64,000 nucleotides of DNA from Brasilonema sennae CENA114 (GTDB taxonomy: Bacteria; Cyanobacteriota; Cyanobacteriia; Cyanobacteriales; Nostocaceae). Under the pieces are notes generated by a model, which was given only the letters and a program-made list of their open reading frames with translations, did no database searches and had not been told where the DNA came from. Shown here in pieces: positions 55,739 through 64,000 of this stretch. Every line of letters starts with the position of its first letter. The stretch's first letter is position 1. The position numbers were made by a program, and so were the translations under genes. The stretch covers positions 1,252,654 through 1,316,653 of the forward strand of contig NZ_CP030118.1 in the NCBI RefSeq assembly GCF_006968745.1. Reading direction: 5' to 3'.

Positions 55739-55922
55739 GGGCAGCTTCTTGCTTATCTAACTCTAGAAAAATTGCTTCAGCATTTAAGACTAAATCTTCA
55801 TCCGATAAAGGCGGAAAATCTACATGAATGACCCGCTTCAAAATTTCCAATGCAATCTCTAGCTCTTCTGAGTCCGGCAAACGATCAAAGCTACTTAGGA
55901 ATTCTTTTACTACAGGAGTCAT
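55725..55922 (-). CDS. Putative antitoxin partner of the mazF-like gene
   Basis: 65 residues from the ATG giving MTPVVKEFLSSFDRLPDSEE (an upstream Met at 55958 adds a Cys-rich stretch that looks non-coding). It is acidic and helical (LEIALEILKRVIHVDFPPLS, DEDLVLNAEAIFLELDKQE), like small cyanobacterial antitoxins found before MazF-type toxins. The stop overlaps the toxin frame. With the toxin broken, selection on this gene should have relaxed. Confidence 0.7.
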   Translation of the reverse strand: MTPVVKEFLSSFDRLPDSEELEIALEILKRVIHVDFPPLSDEDLVLNAEAIFLELDKQEAAHKDS

Positions 55923-56079
55923 AATTCTTTTGCTCGGACACACTTGACAGTAGCACAAGCCTCATTTATTAGTTCATTCATTATTGACGAGCTACTAGTC
56001 TAAAATTGAAACAATACAAACAACTCAGACTATATAAAAAATTCAACGTCTAGCCATCCCTATATTAAAAATTAAGTTT

Positions 56080-56892
56080 ATGACTGCTAATCTTGCCCAA
56101 ACCCTAATCCGCGCCGTTGAAGAAGCAGACTCCTCTGCCCGTCTACTGGAAGCTGTCGAGCAATTGTCAGCCGCCCGTCTGGAAGCGGCGATTCCAACCC
56201 TGATTGCAGCGCTAGGCTACAACAACCCAGGGGCGGCGGTTGCAGCAGTTGAGGGACTGATTGAGATCGGCAAGCCAGCAGTAACGCCCCTAATAGAACT
56301 GCTGGATGGCTACAACTATGGTGCTAGGGCTTGGGCAATTCGTGCCCTTGCCGGAATTGGCGATCCACGAGGATTGGAGATGTTGCTTGATGCGGCAAAA
56401 AATGACTTTTCTTTCAGTGTCCGGCGGGGCGCTGCTAGGGGACTAGGTACGATCGCCTGGGAAGATTTACCACCAGAGCAACTTCAAAGCGCACAAACTC
56501 AGGTGCTAGAGACTCTACTACAAGTGTCCCAAGACCACCAATGGGTGGTGCGTTATGCAGCGGTGACTGCGTTGCAGAAATTGGCGATCGCCGTTGCCAT
56601 TTCTCATACCGACTGGGCGATGCAGATTATAACACATTTTGACCGCCAGGTGGAATCTGAAGACAATCTGACAGTGATTGCTCGGATTTGGCTGGCGCAG
56701 AGAGAAATTCAGGAGTATGCCGTTGAGGTACTGGATAAGCAAACTGCTGCAACTGTCAGCACCTTGGACATCGACTGGCAAGCAACTCTCGAAAAACTTT
56801 ATGCGCGTAAGCGTCAGGAACAACCCTTGCCAGAAGGCGATCCGCGCAAGTTTCGTGAGGTTGCAGCCGCGATTGCGAGGGCGAATGCTTAG
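56080..56892 (+). CDS. cpcF: Phycocyanobilin lyase beta subunit CpcF
   Basis: 270 residues of HEAT-like repeats: [60 protein letters not shown] and [20 protein letters not shown]. It is the obligate partner of CpcE. The pattern and length fit CpcF better than PecF. A 3-bp gap separates its stop from the convergent rluD gene, with no terminator between. Confidence 0.92.
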   Translation: MTANLAQTLIRAVEEADSSARLLEAVEQLSAARLEAAIPTLIAALGYNNPGAAVAAVEGLIEIGKPAVTPLIELLDGYNYGARAWAIRALAGIGDPRGLEMLLDAAKNDFSFSVRRGAARGLGTIAWEDLPPEQLQSAQTQVLETLLQVSQDHQWVVRYAAVTALQKLAIAVAISHTDWAMQIITHFDRQVESEDNLTVIARIWLAQREIQEYAVEVLDKQTAATVSTLDIDWQATLEKLYARKRQEQPLPEGDPRKFREVAAAIARANA

Positions 56893-56894
56893 TC

Positions 56895-57833
56895 TTAAGG
56901 ATGAGAGACTCGTCGCCTGAGAACTTCCAACAGAGTTGTAAACTCCTCTGGAACAGATGCAGTGACTTCAATCCATTCTCCAGAGACAGGATGTTCTAAC
57001 GTGAGTCGCCAAGCGTGAAGTGCTTGACCTGGTAAATTCACACCAACGGAACGACCGGAACTATAAATAGGATCGCCAACAATAGGATGACCGATGTGGG
57101 TGCTGTGGACACGAATTTGATGGGTGCGTCCGGTTTCCAGTTGAAAGTGCATCAATGTATAGTTACCAAAACGCTCTTTCACTTTCCAGTGAGTAACTGC
57201 AGTTCTTCCACCTTGTTCTACTGGAACAACCGACATTTTTTTGCGGTCAACTGGATGACGACCGATGGGCAAATTTATCGTACCGCTTTCTGTTTTGGGT
57301 ACGCCGTAGATAATGCCGAGGTATTCTCGCCGTGCAGTTTTTGCTTTGAGTTGAGCTTGTAGGTGTTGATGAGCGTGTTCTGTTTTGGCTATTGCGATCG
57401 CCCCCGTTGTATCCTTATCCAATCGATGGACAATTCCCGGACGTTGGACTCCCCCAATTCCTGGTAAATTAGGGCAGTGAGCTAAGATCGCGTTGACTAA
57501 AGTACCGTCTTGATGACCTGGTGCGGGATGGACGACTAACCCAGCGCTTTTGTTGATGATAAGTAGAGAGTCGTCTTCGTAAAGAATGTCCAGAGGAATA
57601 TCTTCTGGTTGGAGTTCTAAGGGTTGGGCGTCTGGTATTTTAATGGAAATGCGATCGCCTACTTTGACAGCGATTTTCTTTGATGTGCAAATATTATCAT
57701 TTAGTTGGACGTGACTTTGTTCTATGAGCTGCTGAATGCGCGATCGCGATAAGTTTGGTAATTCTTGGGAGAGGTAGCGATCTAGGCGAACGCTATCACT
57801 ATCTTGTTTGACTTCTAGATAAAATTCGTTCAC
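56895..57833 (-). CDS. rluD: RluD-family 23S rRNA pseudouridine synthase
   Basis: 312 residues: an S4 RNA-binding domain (VRLDRYLSQELPNLSRSRIQ) and the catalytic domain with Asp in HRLDKDTTGAIAIAKT. GRTHQIRVHSTHIGHPIVGD and QALHAWRLTLEHPVSGEWIE are family motifs. It likely modifies uridines in helix 69 of 23S rRNA, though RluC is an alternative. A Uma2 gene ends 2 bp upstream on the same strand, so the two are probably co-transcribed. Confidence 0.92.
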   Translation of the reverse strand: MNEFYLEVKQDSDSVRLDRYLSQELPNLSRSRIQQLIEQSHVQLNDNICTSKKIAVKVGDRISIKIPDAQPLELQPEDIPLDILYEDDSLLIINKSAGLVVHPAPGHQDGTLVNAILAHCPNLPGIGGVQRPGIVHRLDKDTTGAIAIAKTEHAHQHLQAQLKAKTARREYLGIIYGVPKTESGTINLPIGRHPVDRKKMSVVPVEQGGRTAVTHWKVKERFGNYTLMHFQLETGRTHQIRVHSTHIGHPIVGDPIYSSGRSVGVNLPGQALHAWRLTLEHPVSGEWIEVTASVPEEFTTLLEVLRRRVSHP

Positions 57834-57835
57834 AC

Positions 57836-58534
57836 TTAATTTGGATTAATTCCTCGTTCTTGAAGTAAAGCACGGAGTGCTTGTAATTCTGCTTCAGCTT
57901 TTTCGGCTCTAGCTTCAGCTTGTTTTTGTTTATGCGCTAGTTCCACATAGCTTAGAAACTGCTGTTCATCAGGACGATAAATCTGAAGTTCGCCCTCTAA
58001 CATTTCAAAGCGTATGCTTAGACGAGGACTCACCCAACCTATCATTTGCTCAATTTCTGCTAATTCATCACCAGAGCGTAGCCAACCAGTCAACTCACCT
58101 GTGTCTGGGTTATACAAGTAGTATTCTTCCACACCATAGCGCTCATAAAACTTGTATTTAGTGATCATCTCTTTGGCGCTATTCCTGGGGGAAAGAATTT
58201 CAAAGACGACTTGTGGGGGAATATTGTCTTCTCGCCACTGTAAATAAGAACCTCGATCTCCTTTTGGTCTGCCAAAGACAACCATAACATCAGGCGCTCT
58301 ACGAGTGAGGTTATTGCCCTCAATAGGATACCACAGTAAGTCCCCAGCAACGAACACATTCCGGTGATTGTCAAACAGCAAATCCAAGTTTTTTTTAATG
58401 AGTACAATCAACTCAAATTGCTTTGTGTTATCAGCCATTGGCTGTCCGTCGCTTTCCGGGTAAATAACATCCTTTTGGTTGTAAGATGATATCTGAGTGA
58501 CCATTGCAGTAAATTCTCTTCTTGCAGATAGCAT
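57836..58534 (-). CDS. Uma2 family (DUF820) restriction-endonuclease-fold protein
   Basis: 232 residues. The PD-(D/E)xK-like core is visible: PDVMVVFGRPKGDRGSYLQW, then VVFEILSPRNSAKEMITKYK, then YGVEEYYLYNPDTGELTGWL. A C-terminal coiled coil (HKQKQAEARAEKAEAELQAL) follows. These genes are highly expanded in filamentous cyanobacteria and their role is unsettled. It is 2 bp upstream of rluD. The start may be the later Met in MVTQISSYNQKDV. Confidence 0.88.
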   Translation of the reverse strand: MLSARREFTAMVTQISSYNQKDVIYPESDGQPMADNTKQFELIVLIKKNLDLLFDNHRNVFVAGDLLWYPIEGNNLTRRAPDVMVVFGRPKGDRGSYLQWREDNIPPQVVFEILSPRNSAKEMITKYKFYERYGVEEYYLYNPDTGELTGWLRSGDELAEIEQMIGWVSPRLSIRFEMLEGELQIYRPDEQQFLSYVELAHKQKQAEARAEKAEAELQALRALLQERGINPN

Positions 58535-58629
58535 AGTTCATTTTAACGAACGCAAGTGCGTGTGAAGTCTTCGCATACTAACAAGAGCAAGAAAGCATGG
58601 TATTTGTAGTCCTGCTCAATTTATATTTT

Positions 58630-58850
58630 TAACAGTTATCAGTTATCAAGTACCCGCAGTACCTGTTCACTGTTCACTGTTCACCCTATGGCTAACGCCA
58701 CGCCTTACGGCTATCGGGTATGCGCAAAGCGCACGCCTGAGGGCGTAAGCGCAAGCGCACGCTAAGAGCGAACGCGCAGCGTGCGCTTTGCGCTTACGCC
58801 AGATGCCTCTGTCGGGAAACCCTCATCAAGCACTGGACTCACTGTTCACT
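58630..58850. repeat. STRR plus GC-rich repeat island upstream of the sigma-factor gene
   Basis: Heptamers and the inverted core GTTATCAAGTACCCGCAGTA (about 58642) are followed by GC-rich modules: CACGCCTTACGGCTATCGGG, CGTAAGCGCAAGCGCACGC (58744-58762), GCCTCTGTCGGGAAACCCTC and ATCAAGCACTGGACTCAC. The last two match 25311-25350, inside the dtd insertion. Confidence 0.85.
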
Positions 58851-58870
58851 CTTCACTGGTTTAATTACTT

Positions 58871-60067
58871 ATGCGTACTCGCCAAGAAATTACGGATATG
58901 TTCTCGACATTCGCGCAGTTGGAAGGAGACAAATTCAGCAAATGGTCCATTGATAAGAAACTATATAAAAATATTCAAAATCACTTGGAGCTTTCCTCAG
59001 AAGCACTTAAATCAGAAAACTTTTGGGCGCTTTACTGGCATAAGCACTGGCGTTCTAAATCCAACAATTTTGCCAGAATGCATTTGTCGGCTTATTTACA
59101 AGAAGCATGTTATTGGACGGCTTCAAAAGCAGTTGCTAAATTTACTCTTAGCCAATACACTCTAGCTGATTACTTCCAAATGGCGATCGCAGAAGTCGAA
59201 ATAATTCTTAAAGACTTCAACTCAGAAAAATGCTCTAGTTTAAAAACCTACGCCATTATGGCAATTCCCAGTCGGCTGAAAGATGTTTTGCGCCAACGCA
59301 AAGAAGCTAATCTTTGCACGAATTGGGCATTGTTACGCAAAGTGAGCAAAAAGCTGCTTAGTGAAGCTCTTAGTGAAGCTGGATTCTCACAAAGCGCAAT
59401 TGCTCAATATCGTCTAGCTTGGACTTGTTTCAACCAACTGTACGTCCAAAACCAACCAGGAGGTACCAGTAAGTTACCAGAACCGAATCGTCAGCTTTGG
59501 GAAGCGATTGCCAACCTCTACAACCAGCAACGCCAAAGCCAACTTACTCAACTCACTGAGCAACGTAATGCACAGACAATTGAACAGTGGTTAAACCAAA
59601 CAGTTCTCTACGTGCGTGCTTATCTGTTTCCAGCAGTGAAATCTCTAAATGCTTTTAAGCAAGATGATGACACGACAGTAACGTTTGATTTGCCAGATCC
59701 ATCTTTTGACTCACCAATGGCTGATATGATAGCCCAAGAGGATGTCCAAAATCGACAAAACCAAATATCTCAGATGTTTGCTGTATTGTTAAAAGCTTTA
59801 CAGAGCCTGGATGGGCAATCCCAAGAAGTACTTAAGCTTTACTATCAACAGGGACTCACTCAGCAGCAGATTATGCAACAGTTGCAGATGAGTCAGCCTA
59901 CGGTGTCTCGCAGACTGGTTAAAGGTAGAGAATCAATGCTTGCAGGACTTATTAAGTGGAGCCAAGCTTTGAATATTTGTGTTGATTCTAACCAAATAAA
60001 AGATATGAGTCTTGCTTTGGAAGAATGGCTGAGAAATCAGTATGGCGAGTATAATATGAACCCATAG
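58871..60067 (+). CDS. Sigma-70-like RNA polymerase sigma factor (divergent)
   Basis: 398 residues. The C-terminal part is a clear sigma region-4 helix-turn-helix: LQSLDGQSQEVLKLYYQQGL, TQQQIMQQLQMSQPTVSRRL. The N-terminal two-thirds is helical and only loosely like region 2 (LADYFQMAIAEVEIILKDF, YAIMAIPSRLKDVLRQRKEA). It starts two genes in one direction, DUF1822 and CHAT-CHASE2, with a 19-bp gap to the first, so it may control or be co-regulated with them. Similar sigma/DUF1822/CHASE2 groupings exist in cyanobacteria as I recall; function is unknown. Confidence 0.8.
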   Translation: MRTRQEITDMFSTFAQLEGDKFSKWSIDKKLYKNIQNHLELSSEALKSENFWALYWHKHWRSKSNNFARMHLSAYLQEACYWTASKAVAKFTLSQYTLADYFQMAIAEVEIILKDFNSEKCSSLKTYAIMAIPSRLKDVLRQRKEANLCTNWALLRKVSKKLLSEALSEAGFSQSAIAQYRLAWTCFNQLYVQNQPGGTSKLPEPNRQLWEAIANLYNQQRQSQLTQLTEQRNAQTIEQWLNQTVLYVRAYLFPAVKSLNAFKQDDDTTVTFDLPDPSFDSPMADMIAQEDVQNRQNQISQMFAVLLKALQSLDGQSQEVLKLYYQQGLTQQQIMQQLQMSQPTVSRRLVKGRESMLAGLIKWSQALNICVDSNQIKDMSLALEEWLRNQYGEYNMNP

Positions 60068-60086
60068 TTTTCATTAGGTAGTAAAA

Positions 60087-61343
60087 ATGACTTGTGCATT
60101 TGCTGATCCGAGAGAATGGTGGTTAGAAATATCACCAACAATTCAAGTACAATCCTGGCAACAAAGCCAGGTTTATGCCACGTCTAGCAGTCGCTGGTGC
60201 GCTTACATAAATCAAATTTGTCTCCATGCCTTCTTGGATTGGATCTCAACTGAAGATTTTCCCAGCGCGAGTGTTTGGCACAGTTTCCCTGGTACGCCAG
60301 CTTTTTGGGAATTTGTCAATGGCACAGCTATTTTGTTAGACCGGAGGCGAGTCGTGTTGATTCCCAGTGAGGCAATTGATGATAGCGAGTTAGAAGTTCC
60401 TCAGGAATGGGTGGACATTCCCAGTTGGGCAGCAGACTACTATTTAGCAGTACAAGTCAAACCAGATGGCGAGTGGGTACGAATTTGGGGTTATACAACC
60501 CATACAGAACTGAAATCTCTGGCTCACTATGACTCAGTCGATAGAACTTATTGTATAGATGCAAGGCATTTGACAAAAGACCTCAATGCTTTTTCTTTGA
60601 GCTATCAATTTTGTAGAGAAGAACAGATGAAAGCGGCTGTAGCTTCTCTACCACAATTATCCACCCAGCAAGCAGAAAATCTTGTGCAACGCTTAGGCAA
60701 TTCCTCTGTGACTTTTTCTAGACTAGGAGTACCATTTACAACCTGGGGTTCGCTACTAGAGGATGAACACTGGCGGCAGCGCTTGTACCAACAACGGTTC
60801 ACCCTGAGCGCAGTCGTAAGCGCAAGCGCACGCCAAGGCGAACGCGTAGCGTCTCCGCAGGAGATAGGGCAGCAGTCACAATCTTCGCAAGTGCAAGTGA
60901 ATCTCAGTCGTTGGCTGGAAGGTATATATGATAATGCTTGGGAATCAATAGAGACATTTTTCGCATCAAATTCCAGTAGTCTAGCTTTTAATTTTAGGAG
61001 TAGTACTGGGTTAGATCTTAGTAGTATCAAACGAGCCAAGCTGATTGACTTGGGAATCGAAATAGAGTCTCAAAAAGTGGTGCTCTTAGTTGCTTTGATA
61101 CCAGAGTCTAGCCAACAAGTTAGTATTCGCGTGCAATTACATCCTGCCAATGGAGAATCTTATTTACCTGTTAATATGAAGCTAGCTTTGCTTTTAGAGT
61201 CAGGGGAAATCATTCAGGAAGTGCAAGCAAGAGTTCAAGATAATTACATACAATTGAAACGCTTTGATGGAGAAGTAGGAGAATGTTTTAGCATCCAAGT
61301 TGCTCTTGATAGTTGCCAGATAACAGAAAATTTCGTTATTTAG
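60087..61343 (+). CDS. DUF1822 family protein with an in-frame GC-rich repeat insertion
   Basis: 418 residues. The N-terminal 220 (MTCAFADPREWWLEISPTIQ, SSSRWCAYINQICLHAFLDW, VDIPSWAADYYLAVQVKPDG) match DUF1822. The C-terminal part is beta-rich (LIDLGIEIESQKVVLLVALI, VSIRVQLHPANGESYLPVNM). Residues of about 243-259 (SASARQGERVASPQE) are encoded by 60815-60863, GC-rich repeat DNA identical in parts to intergenic islands. The insertion preserves the frame and sits between the two domains, probably as a flexible loop. Second gene of the sigma/DUF1822/CHAT run. Confidence 0.85.
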   Translation: MTCAFADPREWWLEISPTIQVQSWQQSQVYATSSSRWCAYINQICLHAFLDWISTEDFPSASVWHSFPGTPAFWEFVNGTAILLDRRRVVLIPSEAIDDSELEVPQEWVDIPSWAADYYLAVQVKPDGEWVRIWGYTTHTELKSLAHYDSVDRTYCIDARHLTKDLNAFSLSYQFCREEQMKAAVASLPQLSTQQAENLVQRLGNSSVTFSRLGVPFTTWGSLLEDEHWRQRLYQQRFTLSAVVSASARQGERVASPQEIGQQSQSSQVQVNLSRWLEGIYDNAWESIETFFASNSSSLAFNFRSSTGLDLSSIKRAKLIDLGIEIESQKVVLLVALIPESSQQVSIRVQLHPANGESYLPVNMKLALLLESGEIIQEVQARVQDNYIQLKRFDGEVGECFSIQVALDSCQITENFVI

Positions 61344-61650
61344 TCATTATATTATGTTCGGATGAACACTTATAAAAAACGAAGAACCTCACCCCGATCC
61401 CCTCCGGGAAATTCAAAGTATGCCTGCGGCACGCTGCGCTATCAAAAAAAAGAATTCTTAATTTTGAATTTTGAATTTTGAATTTTGAATTTGAGCGTTC
61501 GCCCTTGGCGTGCGCCTCTGGCGCTCAGCGAGTGAGGTCTTTTTATTGTAAGTAATCAAACGAACTTGGTATTAGTCATTAGTCAAAACGTTAATGACTA
61601 ATGGTTACTAGACAAATGACAACTAACAACTCACAACGACCAAACAACAA
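61344..61650. repeat. Spacer with TTTGAAT heptamers and GC-rich repeat pieces
   Basis: About five tandem TTTGAAT units (61460-61492), flanked by CGCTGCGCT and GAGCGTTCGCCCTTGGCGTG repeat pieces, then ATTAGTCATTAGTC-type heptamers up to the next start codon. Confidence 0.8.
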
Positions 61651-64000
61651 ATGAGTAAGCTAGTCGTATTTAGCTTGTTGGGAGGAAATTTAAATCAAGG
61701 ATTTCCTGTTGTCACGGCTCAACTTTGGCATAATGACCAATTGTTTAAAATAACAGGGAGTCTGCCAGCAGTACCAGAACTTTCCGAAGTCTACAGAAGA
61801 TGGAAATTACTCTATGAAGCTGTCCATCAACGTTTGGGCAGCAATCAACGTATAAAAGTGCATTCACAAGATATTACTAATATCTCTATGAATGACTTCG
61901 ATGAAGTGTGTCAACAGCTACAAGCACATATCAATGCTTGGTTGAAATCTGAATCCTTCCAAAATATTGAGCGACAGTTACGGACTCTACTCAGTCGAGA
62001 TGATGAAATTAGAGTTATTATTGAAACAAATATAGCTTTAGTGCATCGGTTACCTTGGCATCTGTGGAATTTTTTTGAGGATTACCCTAAAGCTGAATTA
62101 GCTTTGAGCAATCATGAGTATGCCTCTCCTCAGGTAGTACGAAAATCTTCCACAGGTCAAGTGAAGATTTTAGCAATTCTAGGTAACAGTTTTGGTATTG
62201 ATATTGATCAAGACTCCTATTTGTTGCAAGGTTTAACAGATACTCAAACTAGGTTTCTTGTCGAACCAACACGCAGAGAACTTAACGAAAAACTGTGGAA
62301 TCAGAATTGGGATATTCTGTTTTTTGCAGGACATAGCGCTAGTATTGCAGATGGGGAGAGAGGGGAAATTTACATTAATCAAAGCGAGAGTTTAACAATT
62401 TCTCAGTTAAAAAATGCACTGAAAACAGCAATTACACGCGGTTTAAAACTGGCAATTTTCAACTCTTGTGATGGAATTGGTTTAGCGCGAGATTTAGCTG
62501 ATTTGAACATTCCCCAAATAATTGTGATGCGAGAAGGGGTGCCAGATTTAGTCGCACAGGAGTTCTTGAAAAACTTTATTGTCGCCTTTGCAGGTGGCAA
62601 GCCATTTTATCCAGCTGTACGAGAAGCGCGGGAGAGACTTCAGGGATTGGAGAATGACTTCCCTTGTGCTAGTTGGTTACCAGTCATCTGCCAAAATCCT
62701 ACAACTGTTCCGATAACTTGGCAAGAACTGCGCGGTGGTTGGGGTGACATTGAGACTCGCGGCGAAGTTTCGACAAAGAGCAGAATTTCGACCCCAAAGA
62801 CCAAAAGCAGAATTTCGACTCCAAAGACCAAATTATGGATAGTACTGCTGAGTACTGTTATTGTGACTCTTTCAACAATAGGTCTGAGATACTTGGGGCT
62901 TTTTGAAAAACTCGAACTGCAAATCTTTGACCAAATGCTACTCCTGCGACCAAAGGAAGAGTTAGATCCAAGATTGCTCGTTGTTGAAATCACTGAAAAA
63001 GATATTCAATCCCGACCAGAAACGATTCAAGGACCGAAATCTATTTCTGATAGTACGTTAGCTCAATTACTCAACAAATTACAAAAGTATCAACCGCGAG
63101 TCATTGGACTAGATATTTATAGAGATTTTGCTGACCCCCTTCGGCTACTCTCAGGGCAAGCCCCAAATAAGTTAAAGCCGATACAACTAGCTACTGAACT
63201 AAGCAAAGAAAATGTTGTTGTTGTCTGCAAAGGTCGAGATAGCAAATATGACCCCCAAGGTGTTAAACCTCCAAGAGAAGTACCTGAAGAACGTCAGGGT
63301 TTTACTGATGCAATCCAAGATCCAGATGGTATCGTCCGTCGCCAAATTTTGATGATGCGACAAGAACCTTCGTCTTCCTGTGCAACGCCTCACTCACTCT
63401 CGTTGCAATTGGCTGCTGGTTACTTATCTTACGAAAATATTAAACCTGATTTCAATGAAGATTATGTACAGTTTGGTTCTAAAGTATTTAAACGCTTAAA
63501 GTCTGGTCGCAGTGGTGGCTATCAACAAAAAGTTGGTTTAGGCGGAATTCAAATACTTGTTAATTACCGTGATGTAGATTATCAAAGAATTTCTTTGGAA
63601 GATGTATTGAGTGATAAAGTTAACCCTGAGTTGCTCAAAGATAAGCTAGTTCTCATTGGAGTGACAGCTAACACTATCAGTGATACTTGGTCAACTCCCT
63701 ACTCTGCTGCACAGCAACCTTACGAGCAAATACCAGGCGTATTTATACAAGCGCAAATGGTCAGCCAAATTCTGAGTGCCGTTTTAGACGAACGTCCAAT
63801 TCTTGGGGTTTTGCCTTTCTGGGGTGATATTCTGTGGATATGGGGATGGTCGAGTGTGTCTGGTTTGATTGTTTGGCGCTTTCGTTCGCTGTCAAATAAG
63901 GGATGGGGCATGTTTGCGATAGTTGTTGTTTTATGTGGAGTTTGTGCGATCGCTCTTAGCGGGGCTTTACCCATCGCGGTTTGGGCAGTGCCTTTAGGGG
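61651..64000 (+). CDS. CHAT (caspase-like) plus CHASE2 membrane protein, 3' end beyond the window
   Basis: ATG 61651 opens a frame that runs to the window end (783 codons). Residues of about 60-370 form a CHAT peptidase domain with the catalytic His in LFFAGHSASIADGERG and Cys in LAIFNSCDGIGLARDL. A basic linker has two tandem TKSRISTPK units. A membrane helix (IVLLSTVIVTLSTIGLRYLG) leads to a CHASE2 domain (LLVVEITEKDIQSRPETIQG, IGLDIYRDF, LVLIGVTANTISDTWSTPYS), then further membrane helices (DILWIWGWSSVSGLIVWRF). It looks like an extracytoplasmic sensor (CHASE2) tied to a cytoplasmic protease. Confidence 0.9.
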   Translation, partial: MSKLVVFSLLGGNLNQGFPVVTAQLWHNDQLFKITGSLPAVPELSEVYRRWKLLYEAVHQRLGSNQRIKVHSQDITNISMNDFDEVCQQLQAHINAWLKSESFQNIERQLRTLLSRDDEIRVIIETNIALVHRLPWHLWNFFEDYPKAELALSNHEYASPQVVRKSSTGQVKILAILGNSFGIDIDQDSYLLQGLTDTQTRFLVEPTRRELNEKLWNQNWDILFFAGHSASIADGERGEIYINQSESLTISQLKNALKTAITRGLKLAIFNSCDGIGLARDLADLNIPQIIVMREGVPDLVAQEFLKNFIVAFAGGKPFYPAVREARERLQGLENDFPCASWLPVICQNPTTVPITWQELRGGWGDIETRGEVSTKSRISTPKTKSRISTPKTKLWIVLLSTVIVTLSTIGLRYLGLFEKLELQIFDQMLLLRPKEELDPRLLVVEITEKDIQSRPETIQGPKSISDSTLAQLLNKLQKYQPRVIGLDIYRDFADPLRLLSGQAPNKLKPIQLATELSKENVVVVCKGRDSKYDPQGVKPPREVPEERQGFTDAIQDPDGIVRRQILMMRQEPSSSCATPHSLSLQLAAGYLSYENIKPDFNEDYVQFGSKVFKRLKSGRSGGYQQKVGLGGIQILVNYRDVDYQRISLEDVLSDKVNPELLKDKLVLIGVTANTISDTWSTPYSAAQQPYEQIPGVFIQAQMVSQILSAVLDERPILGVLPFWGDILWIWGWSSVSGLIVWRFRSLSNKGWGMFAIVVVLCGVCAIALSGALPIAVWAVPLG

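Overview
The window is cyanobacterial and most likely from a filamentous, heterocystous lineage (Nostocales; Scytonema, Tolypothrix or Calothrix-like). The support is: phycobilisome and bilin genes (pebA, pebB, cpcB, cpcA, two rod linkers, cpcE, cpcF, a CpcS/CpeS-type lyase); Psb28, DUF2854, DUF3493 and CRR7-like proteins found in oxygenic phototrophs; frequent HIP1 sites (GCGATCGC); and many islands of 7-bp short tandem repeats. The genus is an inference. pebA/pebB imply phycoerythrobilin synthesis, although no phycoerythrin apoprotein gene lies here.

Layout. 1-12.4 kb: housekeeping genes (histidine kinase 3' end, DUF3386, cobM/cbiF, a tautomerase, an alkyltransferase-like protein, rlmN, uvrC, an SLH/beta-helix envelope protein, DUF3493, tRNA-Thr) separated by hairpin-rich spacers and a broken RND transporter fragment. 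12.4-14.6 kb: a diguanylate cyclase response regulator, a MITE-like element and a CRR7-like gene. 14.9-21.4 kb: a retroelement pile-up made of an apparently complete group II intron (RT-maturase-HNH), a remnant of a second intron RT, an IS4-like element, and a third intron truncated exactly at the IS end. 21.5-34.7 kb: DUF2854, response regulator, psb28, a destroyed dtd gene, mgtE, a PAS-Crp fusion regulator, a flavoprotein disulfide reductase, pentapeptide protein, mtnC, an SPFH/Arc-like pair and dapL. 34.7-38.6 kb: a partial duplication, a MITE-like element, an IS630 element with a C8 frameshift site, a retropepsin-like gene and a BMP-type lipoprotein. 38.8-45 kb: acyl-CoA ligase, panE, BT1-type transporter, acetamidase, AIM24. 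45.2-56.9 kb: pigment locus. 56.9-64 kb: rluD, a Uma2 gene, and a sigma factor / DUF1822 / CHAT-CHASE2 cluster cut by the window end.

The pigment locus is the main functional unit. A CpcS/CpeS-type lyase, pebA and pebB are followed by cpcB-cpcA and two phycocyanin rod linkers (cpcB2A2H2I2-like order, without cpcD). A 13-repeat CRISPR array with no cas gene in view follows, then a decayed gene pair, cpcE, a toxin-antitoxin pair, and cpcF. CpcE and CpcF normally form one lyase that attaches phycocyanobilin to CpcA, yet here they are separated by a mazF-like gene that is itself broken by a 125-bp palindrome-ended element.

The most striking signal is gene damage by small repeats. dtd is split by about 728 bp of GC-rich repetitive DNA flanked by a 5-bp direct repeat. 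The same GC-rich repeat vocabulary recurs in intergenic islands and has entered the DUF1822 reading frame without breaking it. No complete, clearly new multi-gene system is visible. The best candidate for one is the sigma factor / DUF1822 / CHAT-CHASE2 (caspase-like) cluster at the right edge.
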